From: Oxalobacter formigenes
GTDB lineage: Bacteria > Pseudomonadota > Gammaproteobacteria > Burkholderiales > Burkholderiaceae_D
Direction: 5' to 3'
NCBI RefSeq assembly: GCF_002127965.1
Contig: NZ_CP018787.1
Coordinates: 62,001 to 126,000, forward strand
DNA: 64,000 nt
Part shown: piece by piece, positions 1-16,143 of the stretch
How the letters are laid out: each line of letters opens with the position of its first letter
Numbering within the stretch: the stretch's first letter is position 1
Position numbers and translations under genes: made by a program
Notes under the pieces: generated by a model
What the model was told of the DNA's origin: nothing
Seen by the model: the letters and a program-made list of their open reading frames with translations, nothing else
The model's database searches: none

Positions 1-361
1 CTTCGCGTGCAAGCTGGGACAAAATGGAACAAACGCCTGCGCGATACATTTTCTTGTTAACTTTATGAGAAAAGTTCTGGTCAGGCGAATTCGGGAAAGC
101 ACGACCACCTCCACGCCACAAAGGGGAGGAAGACATACCGGCGCGGGCACGACCCGTGCCTTTCTGACGCCAGGGTTTCTTGGTGGTATGCGCTACCGTT
201 TCACGGTTTTTCTGCTGACTGTCAGCAGTTCTTGCGTTGGCCTGGAAAGCGACGACGAGCTGATGAATCAGCGCTTCGTTGTAATCACGTCCGAAAATGG
301 TATCCGGAGCGTCGACTTTGCCAGCAGCCTGGTCATTTCCATTCAGGAGCTTCAATTCCAT
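1..361 (-). CDS. rplD: 50S ribosomal protein L4, N-terminal part (runs off the window)
   Basis: Encodes about the first 120 residues of ribosomal protein L4, a large-subunit protein lining the exit tunnel. The reading begins [10 protein letters not shown] and contains the family signature [14 protein letters not shown] followed by SPLWRGGG. It starts 3 bases after the rplC stop, and a GGGGG run in the end of rplC can act as its ribosome binding site. The gene is cut by the left edge. In Escherichia coli L4 also represses its own S10 operon; whether that applies here is unknown. Confidence 0.95.
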   Translation of the reverse strand, partial: MELKLLNGNDQAAGKVDAPDTIFGRDYNEALIHQLVVAFQANARTADSQQKNRETVAHTTKKPWRQKGTGRARAGMSSSPLWRGGGRAFPNSPDQNFSHKVNKKMYRAGVCSILSQLARE

Positions 362-364
362 CTG

Positions 365-1021
365 TTATGCCCCCTTGCTAACTTTGGTTTTGACTGCAGG
401 GCGAACAATAACCTCTGCATTCTTGGCACCCGGAACAGCACCTTTAACCAATAGCAGATTGCGTTCTGCGTCGATTCGTGCAATTTCCAGATTCTGTATG
501 GTTTTGGTGACGTCACCCATGTGACCGGTCATCTTTTTACCCGGGAAAACGCGGCCTGGATCTTGGTTCATACCGATGGAACCAGGAACGTTATGGGAAA
601 GAGAGTTACCGTGAGTAGCACGACCGGATGCAAAATTATGACGTTTGATGGTACCGGCATAACCTTTACCAATTGAAACACCCTGAACGTCAATCTTCTG
701 GCCAGCTTCAAACATGGTGGCAGGCAATACATCGCCAGCCTTGACTTCTGCTGCTTTAGATTCATCCACCGTGAATTCGCGCAAAACAGTTCCAGCCTCG
801 ACACCTGCTTTCGCAAAGTGACCGGCTGCAGCTTTATTGACGCGGGAAGGACGGCGTTTTCCAAATGCGACTTGAACGGCGGTATAACCGTCGGTTTCAG
901 TCGTTTTGACTTGCGTAACACGGTTGTCAGACACGTCTACCACGGTGACAGGAATAGAATCCCCCTCATCCGTGAAGATACGCATCATACCAACCTTACG
1001 CCCGATAAGGCCTAGGCTCAT
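365..1021 (-). CDS. rplC: 50S ribosomal protein L3
   Basis: L3 helps nucleate large-subunit assembly and reaches towards the peptidyl transferase centre. The protein is 218 residues from [16 protein letters not shown], with the conserved [13 protein letters not shown] and ATHGNSLSH segments near residues 125-150. I start at 1021 because GGAG lies six bases ahead; the alternative ATG at 1033 has a badly placed site. It lies 145 bases downstream of rpsJ, an unusually wide gap for the S10 operon that contains a good promoter, and it is followed tightly by rplD. Confidence 0.96.
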   Translation of the reverse strand: MSLGLIGRKVGMMRIFTDEGDSIPVTVVDVSDNRVTQVKTTETDGYTAVQVAFGKRRPSRVNKAAAGHFAKAGVEAGTVLREFTVDESKAAEVKAGDVLPATMFEAGQKIDVQGVSIGKGYAGTIKRHNFASGRATHGNSLSHNVPGSIGMNQDPGRVFPGKKMTGHMGDVTKTIQNLEIARIDAERNLLLVKGAVPGAKNAEVIVRPAVKTKVSKGA

Positions 1022-1034
1022 TTTTTTCTCCATT

Positions 1035-1054
1035 CCTGCCTACGATTGGGCAGG
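1035..1054 (-). other. Hairpin in the rplC leader
   Basis: A 6-bp perfect stem (CCTGCC/GGCAGG) with an 8-base loop lies just upstream of the rplC ribosome binding site in the mRNA. It may tune translation of rplC; no function is established. Confidence 0.4.
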
Positions 1055-1115
1055 GCTGTTTATCAACATACTTAAAACAAAAGCAAAAACAATCTCTTGC
1101 CATGTTAAGCGGCGC

Positions 1116-1144
1116 ATTATATCCCGCATGCGCCGTTTAGACAA
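1116..1144 (-). promoter_or_regulatory. Sigma70-type promoter upstream of rplC
   Basis: Read leftwards, TTGTCT (1139-1144) is followed after exactly 17 bases by a consensus TATAAT (1116-1121). The start point would be near 1109, leaving a leader of about 90 bases. An 8-bp inverted repeat, 1110-1117 and 1128-1135 (CGGCGCAT/ATGCGCCG), overlaps the -10 box and could be an operator. It sits inside what is normally one S10 transcription unit. Confidence 0.75.
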
Positions 1145-1166
1145 CCACTAAATAACTGCCAGGCAA

Positions 1167-1478
1167 TTATTGCAGTTTAATTTCAACATCGACACCAGCA
1201 GGCAAATCCAGTTTCATCAATGCATCAACTGTCTTGTCTGTCGGATCGATGATGTCCATCAGGCGCTGGTGTGTTCTGATTTCGAACTGGTCACGGGACG
1301 TTTTGTTAACGTGTGGGGAACGCAGAATATCGAAACGCTGAATACGGGTTGGCAGTGGAACCGGGCCTTTGACAACAGCACCGGTACGTTTGGCTGTATC
1401 GATGATTTCCTGTGCAGACTGGTCGATCAGTTTGTAATCGAACACTTTCAGACGAATGCGAATTTTTTGGTTTTGCAT
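1167..1478 (-). CDS. rpsJ: 30S ribosomal protein S10 / transcription factor NusE
   Basis: S10 is a small-subunit head protein that, as NusE, also pairs with NusB in antitermination and with NusG in coupling transcription to translation. The 103-residue product matches the family length and holds the conserved [17 protein letters not shown] start and [18 protein letters not shown] centre. It follows tuf by 74 bases, a gap filled by a strong hairpin. Start is an ATG with GGAAAGA upstream. Confidence 0.97.
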   Translation of the reverse strand: MQNQKIRIRLKVFDYKLIDQSAQEIIDTAKRTGAVVKGPVPLPTRIQRFDILRSPHVNKTSRDQFEIRTHQRLMDIIDPTDKTVDALMKLDLPAGVDVEIKLQ

Positions 1479-1498
1479 AATATCTTTCCAAAGAACGA

Positions 1499-1525
1499 GC
1501 TGCGAATGGTCGAGCCATTCGCAGC
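1499..1525 (-). other. Strong hairpin between tuf and rpsJ
   Basis: An 11-bp perfect stem (GCTGCGAATGG/CCATTCGCAGC) with a 5-base loop lies between the tuf stop and the rpsJ start. It lacks a following T tract, so it is unlikely to be a simple intrinsic terminator. It may protect or process the junction between the str-type and S10-type parts of the transcript. Confidence 0.6.
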
Positions 1526-1552
1526 ATTTAATAAATTACCGACGCAACAAAA

Positions 1553-2743
1553 TTACTCAGTGATTTTAGCGACGACGCCAGCGCCGACGGTTCTGCCGCC
1601 TTCACGGATGGCGAATCTCAGGCCTTCTTCCATGGCGATCGGGCTGATCAACTTGACGCTGATGCTGACGTTGTCGCCTGGCATGACCATTTCTTTGTCT
1701 TTCGGCAGTTCGATGGCGCCTGTTACGTCTGTTGTACGGAAGTAGAATTGCGGTCTGTAGTTGTTGAAGAATGGGGTGTGACGTCCACCTTCTTCTTTGG
1801 ACAGTACGTAGACTTCTCCTTCGAAGTTCAGGTGTGGTTTGATGGAGCCTGGTTTTGCCAGGACTTGTCCACGTTCGACTTCTTCTCGTTTGGTGCCGCG
1901 CAGCAATACGCCGATGTTGTCGCCTGCCTGTCCCTGGTCGAGCAGTTTTCTGAACATTTCGACGCCGGTGCAGGTGGTTTTGGCGGTTTCTTTGATGCCG
2001 ACGATTTCGATTTCTTCTCCGACTTTGATGATGCCTCTTTCTACTCGGCCGGTTACGACGGTGCCGCGTCCGGAGATGGAGAATACGTCTTCTACTGGCA
2101 TCAGGAAGGCGCCGTCTACGGCACGTTCAGGGGTCGGAATGTAGCTGTCTAATGCGTCTGCCAAGGCCAGGATGGCGGTTTCGCCAAGTTCGCCTGCGTC
2201 TCCTTCGAGGGCGAGTTTGGCGCTTCCTTTGATGATTGGGATGTCATCGCCCGGGAATTCGTAGCGGGACAACAGTTCACGGACTTCCATTTCGACGAGT
2301 TCCAGGAGTTCTGCGTCGTCGACCATGTCGCATTTGTTCAAAAATACGATGATGTATGGCACACCTACCTGACGGGCGAGCAGGATGTGTTCGCGGGTCT
2401 GTGGCATCGGACCGTCTGCTGCGGATACGACGAGGATGGCTCCGTCCATCTGGGCTGCGCCGGTGATCATGTTTTTGATGTAGTCGGCGTGACCCGGGCA
2501 GTCTACGTGGGCGTAGTGTCTTGCTGCGGTTTCGTATTCGACGTGGGAGGTGTTGATGGTGATGCCACGAGCTTTTTCTTCCGGCGCCGCGTCAATCTGG
2601 TCGTAGTCTTTGGCTTCTCCACCGAATTTCTTGGACAATACGGTCGCTATCGCCGCTGTCAGGGTGGTTTTTCCATGGTCAACGTGACCAATTGTTCCTA
2701 CGTTTACGTGCGGCTTCGTCCGCTCATACTTGCTCTTTGCCAT
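1553..2743 (-). CDS. tuf: Elongation factor Tu, copy next to fusA
   Basis: EF-Tu is the GTPase that brings aminoacyl-tRNA to the ribosome. The 396-residue protein has the P-loop GHVDHGKTT near residues 19-27, DCPGH near 81-85 and NKCD near 136-139. It follows fusA by 59 bases, the classic str operon order. Its sequence matches the second tuf (18506-19696) at every base I compared except one, which is synonymous. Third codon positions strongly favour C and A, unlike flanking genes. Confidence 0.98.
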   Translation of the reverse strand: MAKSKYERTKPHVNVGTIGHVDHGKTTLTAAIATVLSKKFGGEAKDYDQIDAAPEEKARGITINTSHVEYETAARHYAHVDCPGHADYIKNMITGAAQMDGAILVVSAADGPMPQTREHILLARQVGVPYIIVFLNKCDMVDDAELLELVEMEVRELLSRYEFPGDDIPIIKGSAKLALEGDAGELGETAILALADALDSYIPTPERAVDGAFLMPVEDVFSISGRGTVVTGRVERGIIKVGEEIEIVGIKETAKTTCTGVEMFRKLLDQGQAGDNIGVLLRGTKREEVERGQVLAKPGSIKPHLNFEGEVYVLSKEEGGRHTPFFNNYRPQFYFRTTDVTGAIELPKDKEMVMPGDNVSISVKLISPIAMEEGLRFAIREGGRTVGAGVVAKITE

Positions 2744-2802
2744 TTCAAATTTCCTTCAAAAAGAACGATTTATTAAATAATTTAGCTCAAACGCCTATTA
2801 AA

Positions 2803-4905
<2,103 letters not shown>

Positions 4906-4987
4906 AATCAATCCTAAAACTTTTTAATAAACAAAACCGAGCGGCATTTTTCGAGTAAATGCGCCCGGCTTGCCAGATATTTTTCTC

Positions 4988-5025
4988 GAGCAACGACATA
5001 AACGAAAAACATTTTGTCGCCGCTC
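4988..5025 (-). other. Hairpin in the rpsG-fusA spacer
   Basis: In the RNA an 11-bp stem can form between 5015-5025 and 4988-4998, with two G-U pairs and a 16-base loop. It lies in the 133-base spacer between rpsG and fusA. It could be a site for autoregulation or RNA processing; no known motif was recognised. Confidence 0.4.
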
Positions 5026-5038
5026 ACTCATTTCAATA

Positions 5039-5509
5039 TTAGAAACGGAAGTGTGAGAAAGCCTTGTTGGCTTCTGCCATCCGATGCACTTCATCGCGCT
5101 TTCTCATGGCGCCGCCACGACCTTCGGCAGCTTCCATCAGTTCAGCAGCCAGACGCTGAGGCATGGATTTTTCGCTGCGTTTCGCAGCAGCTTCACGCAA
5201 CCAGCGCATGGACAAAGCCATACGACGAACCGGACGGACTTCAATAGGCACCTGATAGTTGGCACCGCCGACACGACGCGATTTCACTTCAACCAGAGGT
5301 TTGCAGTTATTGACTGCCAGATTGAAGATTTCCAGAGGATCTTTTCCGGATTTGCCTTCGATAAGCTCGAAAGCACCATAAATAATGTTTTCAGCAACCG
5401 ATTTCTTGCCCGACAACATCAACACATTAACGAATTTAGCTACATCAACATTGCCAAACTTTGGATCCGGCAAAATCTCGCGCTTGGGAACTTCACGACG
5501 ACGAGGCAT
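5039..5509 (-). CDS. rpsG: 30S ribosomal protein S7
   Basis: S7 is a primary 16S rRNA-binding protein that nucleates assembly of the small-subunit head. The 156-residue product starts [19 protein letters not shown] and has the conserved [13 protein letters not shown] segment near residues 80-92. AAGGAAAAG precedes the start. It lies between rpsL and fusA, as in most bacteria. In E. coli S7 represses its own operon; here a hairpin is seen downstream of the gene rather than upstream. Confidence 0.97.
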   Translation of the reverse strand: MPRRREVPKREILPDPKFGNVDVAKFVNVLMLSGKKSVAENIIYGAFELIEGKSGKDPLEIFNLAVNNCKPLVEVKSRRVGGANYQVPIEVRPVRRMALSMRWLREAAAKRSEKSMPQRLAAELMEAAEGRGGAMRKRDEVHRMAEANKAFSHFRF

Positions 5510-5599
5510 TTCTTTTCCTTTCTTTCTTCAGCTGAGTGCACGCACTCACGGTGTGCCATCATAGCCCACCACTTACTCGATCATACGACCGACCAGTTA

Positions 5600-5983
5600 T
5601 TATTTACTTGCAGGTTTGGCGCGTTTTGCACCGTATTTGGAACGAGCCTGCTTACGATCTTTAACACCCTGGGTATCCAGAGAGCCACGAACCATATGGT
5701 AACGAACACCAGGCAAATCCTTTACACGACCACCACGCAGAAGAACAACACTGTGTTCCTGCAGGTTATGACCTTCACCGCCAATGTAGGAAATGACTTC
5801 AAATCCATTGGTCAATCTTACCTTGGCCACTTTTCTCAAAGCGGAGTTAGGTTTTTTTGGTGTCGTGGTATAAACACGGGTACATACGCCACGCTTTTGC
5901 GGACAATTATCCAACGCAGGCGACTTGCTTTTAGCTTTAACGCTGACGCGAGGTTGGCGAATCAGTTGATTGATGGTTGGCAT
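5600..5983 (-). CDS. rpsL: 30S ribosomal protein S12
   Basis: S12 sits at the decoding centre and controls translational accuracy. The 127-residue protein has [14 protein letters not shown] and [27 protein letters not shown] (given here in parts: [10 protein letters not shown], then [10 protein letters not shown]). The lysines that commonly mutate in streptomycin resistance are both unchanged, so a sensitive S12 is expected, and the aspartate that is often methylthiolated is present. It is the first gene after the str promoter at 6132-6160. Confidence 0.97.
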   Translation of the reverse strand: MPTINQLIRQPRVSVKAKSKSPALDNCPQKRGVCTRVYTTTPKKPNSALRKVAKVRLTNGFEVISYIGGEGHNLQEHSVVLLRGGRVKDLPGVRYHMVRGSLDTQGVKDRKQARSKYGAKRAKPASK

Positions 5984-6087
5984 CGATTTAATAATCCAAC
6001 TAAAAAATTACAAGACAATCCCGACTACGCGAATAACCGGGGACTCTATGGATAAGAAACCATCCACAGGATGAGCATCCAAATCAC

Positions 6088-6107
6088 AATAAAAAGTTTT
6101 TTATTGA
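6088..6107 (-). other. AT-rich palindrome in the rpsL leader
   Basis: A 9-bp perfect inverted repeat with a 2-base centre (CAATAAAAA/TTTTTATTG) lies about 20-40 bases after the predicted rpsL operon start point. It could form a leader hairpin or bind a protein. No function is known. Confidence 0.35.
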
Positions 6108-6131
6108 TTTTACAGACACTAAAGACCGTGG

Positions 6132-6160
6132 ATTCTAAACTGTCTCCTCTTCAAAGTCAA
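6132..6160 (-). promoter_or_regulatory. Sigma70-type promoter of the rpsL-rpsG-fusA-tuf operon
   Basis: Read leftwards, TTGACT (6155-6160), 17 bases, then TAGAAT (6132-6137). It lies between the rpoC terminator and rpsL, giving a leader of roughly 140 bases. It lets the str genes be made independently of the rpoBC unit. Confidence 0.75.
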
Positions 6161-6218
6161 TTGCTTCAAAGACATACAGCATTCTTCCACATCAAAAACA
6201 ACAATGATCCGGATGTGG

Positions 6219-6258
6219 ATAAAAAAGTGGCATTCCACTAAAAAATGGAATGCCACTT
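6219..6258 (-). terminator. Intrinsic terminator of the rpoB-rpoC unit
   Basis: A 13-bp perfect stem (AAGTGGCATTCCA/TGGAATGCCACTT, 6225-6237 and 6246-6258) is followed in the leftward transcript by six T residues (6219-6224). It lies 14 bases after the rpoC stop. Confidence 0.92.
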
Positions 6259-6272
6259 CAGTCGATCATGAT

Positions 6273-10508
<4,236 letters not shown>

Positions 10509-10594
10509 ATTTCACTCCAATTGGGTGAGAACTACGGCCAAAAATTCCATACCGGACGAGGTGGCCACGCGCCCCGTCCGGATTTAAATGTTGC

Positions 10595-13500
10595 TTAATC
10601 GCGTTCCAGGTCGATATCGATACCCAGAGAGCGAATTTCCTTGACGAGCACATTGAAGGATTCCGGCATGCCGGCATCGATCACATGATCGCCCTTGACC
10701 AGATTTTCATACACTTTCGTACGTCCGCTGACGTCATCGGATTTAACCGTCAACATTTCCTGCAGAACGTAGGACGCGCCATAAGCTTCAAGTGCCCAGA
10801 CTTCCATTTCACCGAAACGCTGACCGCCGAACTGTGCCTTGCCGCCCAATGGCTGCTGGGTAACCAGCGAGTATGGGCCGGTAGAACGGGCATGCATCTT
10901 GTCGTCAACCAGATGGTGGAGTTTCAGCATGTGCATGTAGCCCACCGTCACAGGACGTTCGAATGCTTCACCGGTACGACCGTCAAACAGGGTCACCTGA
11001 TTTTTCGCTTCAGTCATACCCAGCTTGCTGGCGATTTCATCCGGATAAGCCAGATCCAGCATGCGACGGATTTCAGCTTCCTTGGCACCGTCAAAAACCG
11101 GCGTTGCAAACGGAACACCGTTTTTAAGGTTGTCTGCCAGATGCAATACTTCTTCTTCCGTCAGACTGTCGAGATCCTCAGGTTTTCCACTATCGAGATA
11201 AATCGATTTCAGGAAAGTTCTGAGTTCTTCAACTTTCTGTTTGGCCTGAAGCATTTCACCGATACGCAAGCCGAGACCTTTGGCAGCCCAGCCCAGATGC
11301 GTTTCAAGAATTTGACCGACGTTCATACGGGAAGGCACGCCCAGAGGATTCAGAACGACGTCCGCAGGAGTACCGTCGGCCATGTATGGCATGTCTTCAA
11401 TTGGAACGATCTTGGAAACCACCCCTTTGTTTCCATGACGACCCGCCATTTTATCACCGGGTTGCAAACGGCGTTTGACGGCCAGATAAACCTTGACCAT
11501 CTTCTGGACACCAGGCTGCAATTCATCGCCCTGCGTCAGTTTCTTGCGTTTTTCTTCGAATGCGATATCGAACTGATGGCGTTTTTCCTCGATGGATTCC
11601 TTGATGGCCTCCAGTGCCATAGCGGTATCTTCATCCGATGGACGAATGTCGAACCAGTGATATCTTTCCAGATCAGCCAGATATTCCTGCGTGATTTCAG
11701 CGCCACGAGCCAGTTTCTTCGGACCGCCGTTCACTTTCTTGCCGATCAGCAATCTGGAGAGACGCTGGAAGGCATCGCCTTCGACAATACGCATCTGGTC
11801 ATTCAGATCGATACGATAGCGTTGCAGTTCATCGTCGATAATCTGCTGCGCACGCTTGTCGCGAACCAGACCTTCACGGGTAAAGACCTGAACGTCGATC
11901 ACGGTACCGACCATACCGGATGGAACACGCAGGGACGTATCTTTAACGTCAGACGCTTTTTCACCGAAAATGGCGCGCAACAGTTTTTCTTCCGGAGTCA
12001 GCTGGGTTTCTCCACGAGGAGTGACCTTGCCGACCAGAACGTCACCGGCTTCGACTTCAGCACCGATGTAAACGATACCGGATTCATCCAGCCGGGCCAG
12101 CTGATTTTCAGCCAGATTGGAAATATCACGGGTAATTTCTTCAGGCCCCAGTTTCGTATCGCGGGCAACAACCGACAATTCCTCAATGTGAACCGAGGTA
12201 TAACGATCATCTTCAACGACTTTTTCCGAAATCAGGATCGAATCTTCATAGTTCAGGCCGTTCCAAGGTGTAAACGCGACCAGCATGTTCTGGCCAAGAG
12301 CCAGTTCACCCAGATCGGTTGAAGCACCGTCAGCAATAACGTCGCCTCTTTCAACCCGGTCACCTACCTGAACGATAGGACGCTGGTTGATGTTGGTATT
12401 CTGGTTCGAACGTGTATATTTGATCAGATTGTAAATATCGACACCGACTTCACCTGCTGCCGCTTCGTCATCGTTAACACGAATAACCACACGGCCTGCA
12501 TCGATATAATCGACAACACCGCCACGCAGAGCCTGAACAGTCGTACCGGAGTCGACTGCACAGGTACGTTCCACACCGGTACCGACAAACGCTTTTTCAG
12601 GACGCAGACAAGGTACTGCCTGACGTTGCATGTTGGCGCCCATCAAGGCACGGTTCGCATCATCGTGTTCCAGGAAAGGAATCAGCGATGCAGCAACGGA
12701 AACGATCTGGCCTGGCGCAACGTCCATATACTGGACACGTTCCGGAGAGACCAGAATGGTTTCACCTGCTTCACGGGAAGAAACCAGTTCATCGATCAGT
12801 TTGCCGTCTTCATCGATCGTGCTGTTTGCCTGAGCGATGATGTATTTGCCTTCTTCGATAGCGGAAAGATAATCGATTTCATCCGTTACGTGACTGTCGA
12901 CAACCTTGCGATACGGTGTTTCAAGGAAGCCGTATTCGTTCAGGCGCGCATACATAGCCAGCGAGTTGATCAAACCGATGTTTGGACCTTCAGGCGTTTC
13001 AATCGGGCAGACACGACCGTAATGGGTGGGATGCACGTCGCGGACTTCAAAACCGGCGCGTTCACGCGTCAGGCCACCCGGGCCAAGAGCGGAAATACGA
13101 CGTTTATGGGTGATTTCCGACAGCGGGTTGGTCTGATCCATAAACTGCGACAGCTGCGAGGAACCGAAGAACTCACGGATAGCAGCAGAGATCGGTTTGG
13201 AATTGATCAGATCATGCGGCATCAGATTGTCAGCCTCAGCCTGTCCCAGACGTTCCTTGACGGCACGTTCAACACGAACCAGTCCGGCACGGAACTGGTT
13301 TTCAGCCAGTTCACCGACACAACGCACACGACGATTGCCCAGATGGTCGATATCGTCTATTTCACCACGACCGTTACGGAGTTCAACCAGAATCTTGATG
13401 ACAGACAGAATGTCGTCATTGGACAAGGTCATGGTGCCTGTCAATTCTTCACGACCGATACGGCTGTTGAATTTCATGCGGCCGACAGCGGACAGATCGT

Positions 13501-14701
13501 AACGTTCTTCGTTATAGAAGAGGCCATTGAACAAGGCTTCAACCGATTCTTCAGTCGGTGGTTCACCAGGACGCATCATACGGTAGATAGCGATTCTGGC
13601 GGCCATCTGATCGACGGTTTCATCGATACGAAGGGTCTGGGAAATATAAGCGCCCTGATCCAGATCATTGGTATACAAGGTCTGGATTTCCTTGACATTC
13701 GCTTCGCGCAAACGGGTCAGCAATTCTTCCGTGATTTCATCGTTGGCTTTGGCGATTACTTCGCCGGTATCCTGATCGATGACGTTTTTTGCCAGCGCAC
13801 GGCCATACAGGAAATCTTCCGGTACGGAAATACGGGTAATGCCGGCAGCTTCGATTTCACGAATGTTTCTGGCATTGATACGTTTGTCTTTTTCTACCAG
13901 AACCTTGCCTTCCTTGTCGACAATGTCGAAACGGGCGATTTCGCCGCGCATTCTCGACGTGACGAATTCCATTTCAGCGCCTTCCGGACGCAGCAGGAAA
14001 TCGTCGAAAACGAAGAAATTCTCGAGAATTTCTTCAGAAGACATGCCGATGGCTTTCAACAGGATCGTGACAGGCATCTTGCGGCGACGGTCGATACGGA
14101 AGAACAGGATGTCTTTCGGATCAAATTCAAAGTCAAGCCATGAACCACGGTAAGGAATGATACGGGCGGAAAACAGCAGTTTTCCGGACGAATGCGTCTT
14201 GCCCTTGTCGTGTTCGAAGAAAACGCCAGGAGAACGATGCAACTGGGAAACGATGACACGTTCCGTGCCATTGATAACAAAGGAACCGGTTGTCGTCATC
14301 AGAGGCAATTCGCCCATGTAGACTTCCTGTTCCTTCATTTCCTTGACGACCGGTTTCGTCGGCGATTCCTTGTCAAGGATAACGAGACGAACCTTGGCAC
14401 GCAAAGGTGCGGCCAAAGTCAATCCACGCTGTTGACATTCCTTGACGTCAAACGGAGGATCACCTAGGGTATAAGAAATAAATTCGAGTCTTGCAAAACC
14501 ATTATGCGACACGATCGGAAAAATAGACGTGAACGCTGATTGCAAGCCTTCATTTTTTCTCTTCAACGGAGGTACATCAGCCTGAAGAAAACTTTCATAA
14601 GATTCAAGCTGTGTAGCCAGCAAAAAAGGGACTTGGTGAACATTGTCGCGCTTTGCAAAAGATTTGCGGATGCGCTTCTTCTCAGTAAATGAGTAGTGCA
14701 T
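10595..14701 (-). CDS. rpoB: DNA-directed RNA polymerase subunit beta
   Basis: The second large RNA polymerase subunit, 1368 residues. The rifampicin-binding region [20 protein letters not shown] continuing [10 protein letters not shown] keeps the Asp, His and Ser most often changed in resistant strains, so a rifampicin-sensitive enzyme is expected. I start at the ATG at 14701 ([15 protein letters not shown]) because GGAG lies five bases upstream; an in-frame GTG two codons earlier is less likely. An unusual pair of inverted repeats precedes it. Confidence 0.99.
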   Translation of the reverse strand: MHYSFTEKKRIRKSFAKRDNVHQVPFLLATQLESYESFLQADVPPLKRKNEGLQSAFTSIFPIVSHNGFARLEFISYTLGDPPFDVKECQQRGLTLAAPLRAKVRLVILDKESPTKPVVKEMKEQEVYMGELPLMTTTGSFVINGTERVIVSQLHRSPGVFFEHDKGKTHSSGKLLFSARIIPYRGSWLDFEFDPKDILFFRIDRRRKMPVTILLKAIGMSSEEILENFFVFDDFLLRPEGAEMEFVTSRMRGEIARFDIVDKEGKVLVEKDKRINARNIREIEAAGITRISVPEDFLYGRALAKNVIDQDTGEVIAKANDEITEELLTRLREANVKEIQTLYTNDLDQGAYISQTLRIDETVDQMAARIAIYRMMRPGEPPTEESVEALFNGLFYNEERYDLSAVGRMKFNSRIGREELTGTMTLSNDDILSVIKILVELRNGRGEIDDIDHLGNRRVRCVGELAENQFRAGLVRVERAVKERLGQAEADNLMPHDLINSKPISAAIREFFGSSQLSQFMDQTNPLSEITHKRRISALGPGGLTRERAGFEVRDVHPTHYGRVCPIETPEGPNIGLINSLAMYARLNEYGFLETPYRKVVDSHVTDEIDYLSAIEEGKYIIAQANSTIDEDGKLIDELVSSREAGETILVSPERVQYMDVAPGQIVSVAASLIPFLEHDDANRALMGANMQRQAVPCLRPEKAFVGTGVERTCAVDSGTTVQALRGGVVDYIDAGRVVIRVNDDEAAAGEVGVDIYNLIKYTRSNQNTNINQRPIVQVGDRVERGDVIADGASTDLGELALGQNMLVAFTPWNGLNYEDSILISEKVVEDDRYTSVHIEELSVVARDTKLGPEEITRDISNLAENQLARLDESGIVYIGAEVEAGDVLVGKVTPRGETQLTPEEKLLRAIFGEKASDVKDTSLRVPSGMVGTVIDVQVFTREGLVRDKRAQQIIDDELQRYRIDLNDQMRIVEGDAFQRLSRLLIGKKVNGGPKKLARGAEITQEYLADLERYHWFDIRPSDEDTAMALEAIKESIEEKRHQFDIAFEEKRKKLTQGDELQPGVQKMVKVYLAVKRRLQPGDKMAGRHGNKGVVSKIVPIEDMPYMADGTPADVVLNPLGVPSRMNVGQILETHLGWAAKGLGLRIGEMLQAKQKVEELRTFLKSIYLDSGKPEDLDSLTEEEVLHLADNLKNGVPFATPVFDGAKEAEIRRMLDLAYPDEIASKLGMTEAKNQVTLFDGRTGEAFERPVTVGYMHMLKLHHLVDDKMHARSTGPYSLVTQQPLGGKAQFGGQRFGEMEVWALEAYGASYVLQEMLTVKSDDVSGRTKVYENLVKGDHVIDAGMPESFNVLVKEIRSLGIDIDLERD

Positions 14702-14736
14702 GGACACTCCATGAGTGGCTGAAGGATAGAAAATTC

Positions 14737-14776
14737 AGTTTTATGTTTTATTCGTTTCAGGCGAAAACATAAAACT
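14737..14776 (-). repeat. 13-bp perfect inverted repeat upstream of rpoB
   Basis: AGTTTTATGTTTT (14737-14749) and AAAACATAAAACT (14764-14776) are perfectly complementary with a 14-base loop, ending 35 bases before the rpoB ATG. There is no T tract, so it is more likely an mRNA structure or operator than a terminator. Confidence 0.65.
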
Positions 14777-14842
14777 CAAGCCTCGATTCCGTCAAAATTC
14801 CTGTTGAAAATCTTCAGATACATGAAACACAATTGAGTCAAA

Positions 14843-14870
14843 GCTGGATCGCCACTTCAGGCGATTCAGC
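14843..14870 (-). other. Hairpin after rplL, likely attenuator or processing site
   Basis: An 11-bp stem with one mismatch (arms 14843-14853 and 14860-14870) and a 6-base loop lies 40 bases after the rplL stop. In E. coli the same junction carries a partial terminator and an RNase III site that lower rpoBC expression relative to the L12 gene; this hairpin is in the equivalent place. Confidence 0.55.
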
Positions 14871-14910
14871 AATGACTCGGATACTGCCAAAACATTCGGC
14901 AAAGACGAAA

Positions 14911-15291
14911 TTATTTGATTTCGACTTTTGCGCCAGCTTCTTCCAGTTTCTTCTTGGCTTCTTCAGCATCAGCTTTGCTGACGCCTTCCTTGATTGGCTT
15001 CGGTGCGGAATCAACCATGTCTTTGGCTTCTTTCAGACCCAGACCGGTGATTTCACGAACGGCTTTAATAACGCTAACCTTGTTGGCACCGAATTCAGCC
15101 AAAACGATGGTGAATTCAGTCTGTTCTTCAGCAGCAGCGCCACCGGCAGCACCGGCACCAGCAGGGCCGGCAACAGCCATTGCAGCAGCGGAAACGCCAA
15201 ATTTTTCTTCGAATGCCTTAACCAGATCATTCAGTTCCATTACAGACATCGCGCCTACGGCTTCCAGAATGTCTTCTTTGCTCATTGCCAT
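14911..15291 (-). CDS. rplL: 50S ribosomal protein L7/L12
   Basis: L7/L12 forms the mobile ribosomal stalk that recruits translation GTPases. The 126-residue acidic protein has an N-terminal dimerisation helix ([20 protein letters not shown]), an Ala/Gly-rich hinge at about residues 38-56 and the C-terminal domain ending [17 protein letters not shown] precedes the ATG. It follows rplJ by 77 bases, and the next spacer holds a probable attenuator. Confidence 0.97.
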   Translation of the reverse strand: MAMSKEDILEAVGAMSVMELNDLVKAFEEKFGVSAAAMAVAGPAGAGAAGGAAAEEQTEFTIVLAEFGANKVSVIKAVREITGLGLKEAKDMVDSAPKPIKEGVSKADAEEAKKKLEEAGAKVEIK

Positions 15292-15368
15292 TTAAAACTC
15301 CTAATTCTTTATTAAATATGATGGTTGGTACAAATCTCTAACAAACAAAATCAGAACACAGGATGCCA

Positions 15369-15866
15369 TCAGGCAGCCGTTTCTTCTTTCTGTTTTGCCA
15401 GAGCAGCCAATCCACGAGCAAAGCTCGCAACTGGCGCCAACATAACGCCCATAAGTTGAGAGAGCAGCACTTCACGACTTGGGATGCTTGCCAGAGCGAC
15501 AACACCCGCTTTGTCGAGTTGTTTGCCTGCATAGCAACCACCCCTGATAACCAGACTGTCGTTGCGTTTTGCGAATTCCTGTACAACTTTCGCAGCAGCG
15601 ACAGCATCCTTTGAAATGGAATAAATCAAAGGACCGGTCATTTCAGAAGCCAGTTCTGCAAATGGAGTTCCCTCAACAGCACGACGTGCCAGCGTGTTTT
15701 TCAATACACGCATGTATACGCCGTTTTCACGTGCATTTGCACGCAATTGCGTCATGTCACCAACCTGGATACCACGATATTCAGCCAGAACAATCGTCTG
15801 CGCTTCAGCAACTTCTGCGCTGACTTCTGCTACAACGGCTTTTTTGTCATTCAGATTGAGACCCAC
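15369..15866 (-). CDS. rplJ: 50S ribosomal protein L10
   Basis: L10 anchors L7/L12 dimers to the ribosome and represses its own operon by binding the leader RNA. The product is 165 residues from [21 protein letters not shown] choose the GTG at 15866, since GGAGG lies six bases ahead of it and abuts the TTG at 15872. The conserved [13 protein letters not shown] segment is near residues 45-60. The leader upstream resembles the L10 leader family. Confidence 0.94.
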   Translation of the reverse strand: MGLNLNDKKAVVAEVSAEVAEAQTIVLAEYRGIQVGDMTQLRANARENGVYMRVLKNTLARRAVEGTPFAELASEMTGPLIYSISKDAVAAAKVVQEFAKRNDSLVIRGGCYAGKQLDKAGVVALASIPSREVLLSQLMGVMLAPVASFARGLAALAKQKEETAA

Positions 15867-15959
15867 GGTCAACCTCCAAAAATGATATCCGATCGACTAT
15901 AAAAATCGAAGGATACCGGTTCTAACACGGTGTCCAATGTTAGGAGTTCATTGCCAGGC

Positions 15960-16080
15960 AATAAAACCAGCCTTGAAACTACAAAACTGAATTGGGTTCA
16001 CCATCTACGCTGGGTAAATTCTTTTAACACTCGAAAAATTTCTTGCGCCCAGCGGTCTTTGACTGCCCATACCATCAGAA
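15960..16080 (-). ncRNA. L10-type ribosomal protein leader (approximate limits)
   Basis: The 277-base rplA-rplJ spacer contains, in the leftward RNA, GGGCAGTCAAAGACCGCTGG followed later by CCCAGCGTAGATGGTGAACC. These are the conserved pieces of the leader that L10-L12 binds to block translation in betaproteobacteria. The CTGGG and CCCAG segments pair across the structure. Limits are estimates from pattern recognition; a covariance-model search was not possible. Confidence 0.65.
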
Positions 16081-16108
16081 AAAGTGTCAGGTATGGCCCA
16101 AAGTTCTG

Positions 16109-16128
16109 CCCCCGTAAAATTACGGGGG
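16109..16128 (-). other. GC-rich hairpin after rplA
   Basis: A 9-bp perfect stem (CCCCCGTAA/TTACGGGGG) around a 2-base centre begins 15 bases after the rplA stop. There is no T tract on the leftward strand, so it may be an mRNA 3' end protector or part of the L10 control region. Confidence 0.5.
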
Positions 16129-16143
16129 TCTAGTATTTTACAC

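Noticed and set aside
1748..2152. 134-residue Phe/Asp-rich reading opposite tuf, repeated at 18701-19105
   Set aside because: Results from the scarcity of T-ending codons in tuf; its appearance in both copies only reflects the gene duplication.
12626..14143. 505-residue open reading opposite rpoB
   Set aside because: Antisense shadow of rpoB; same composition bias and no motif.
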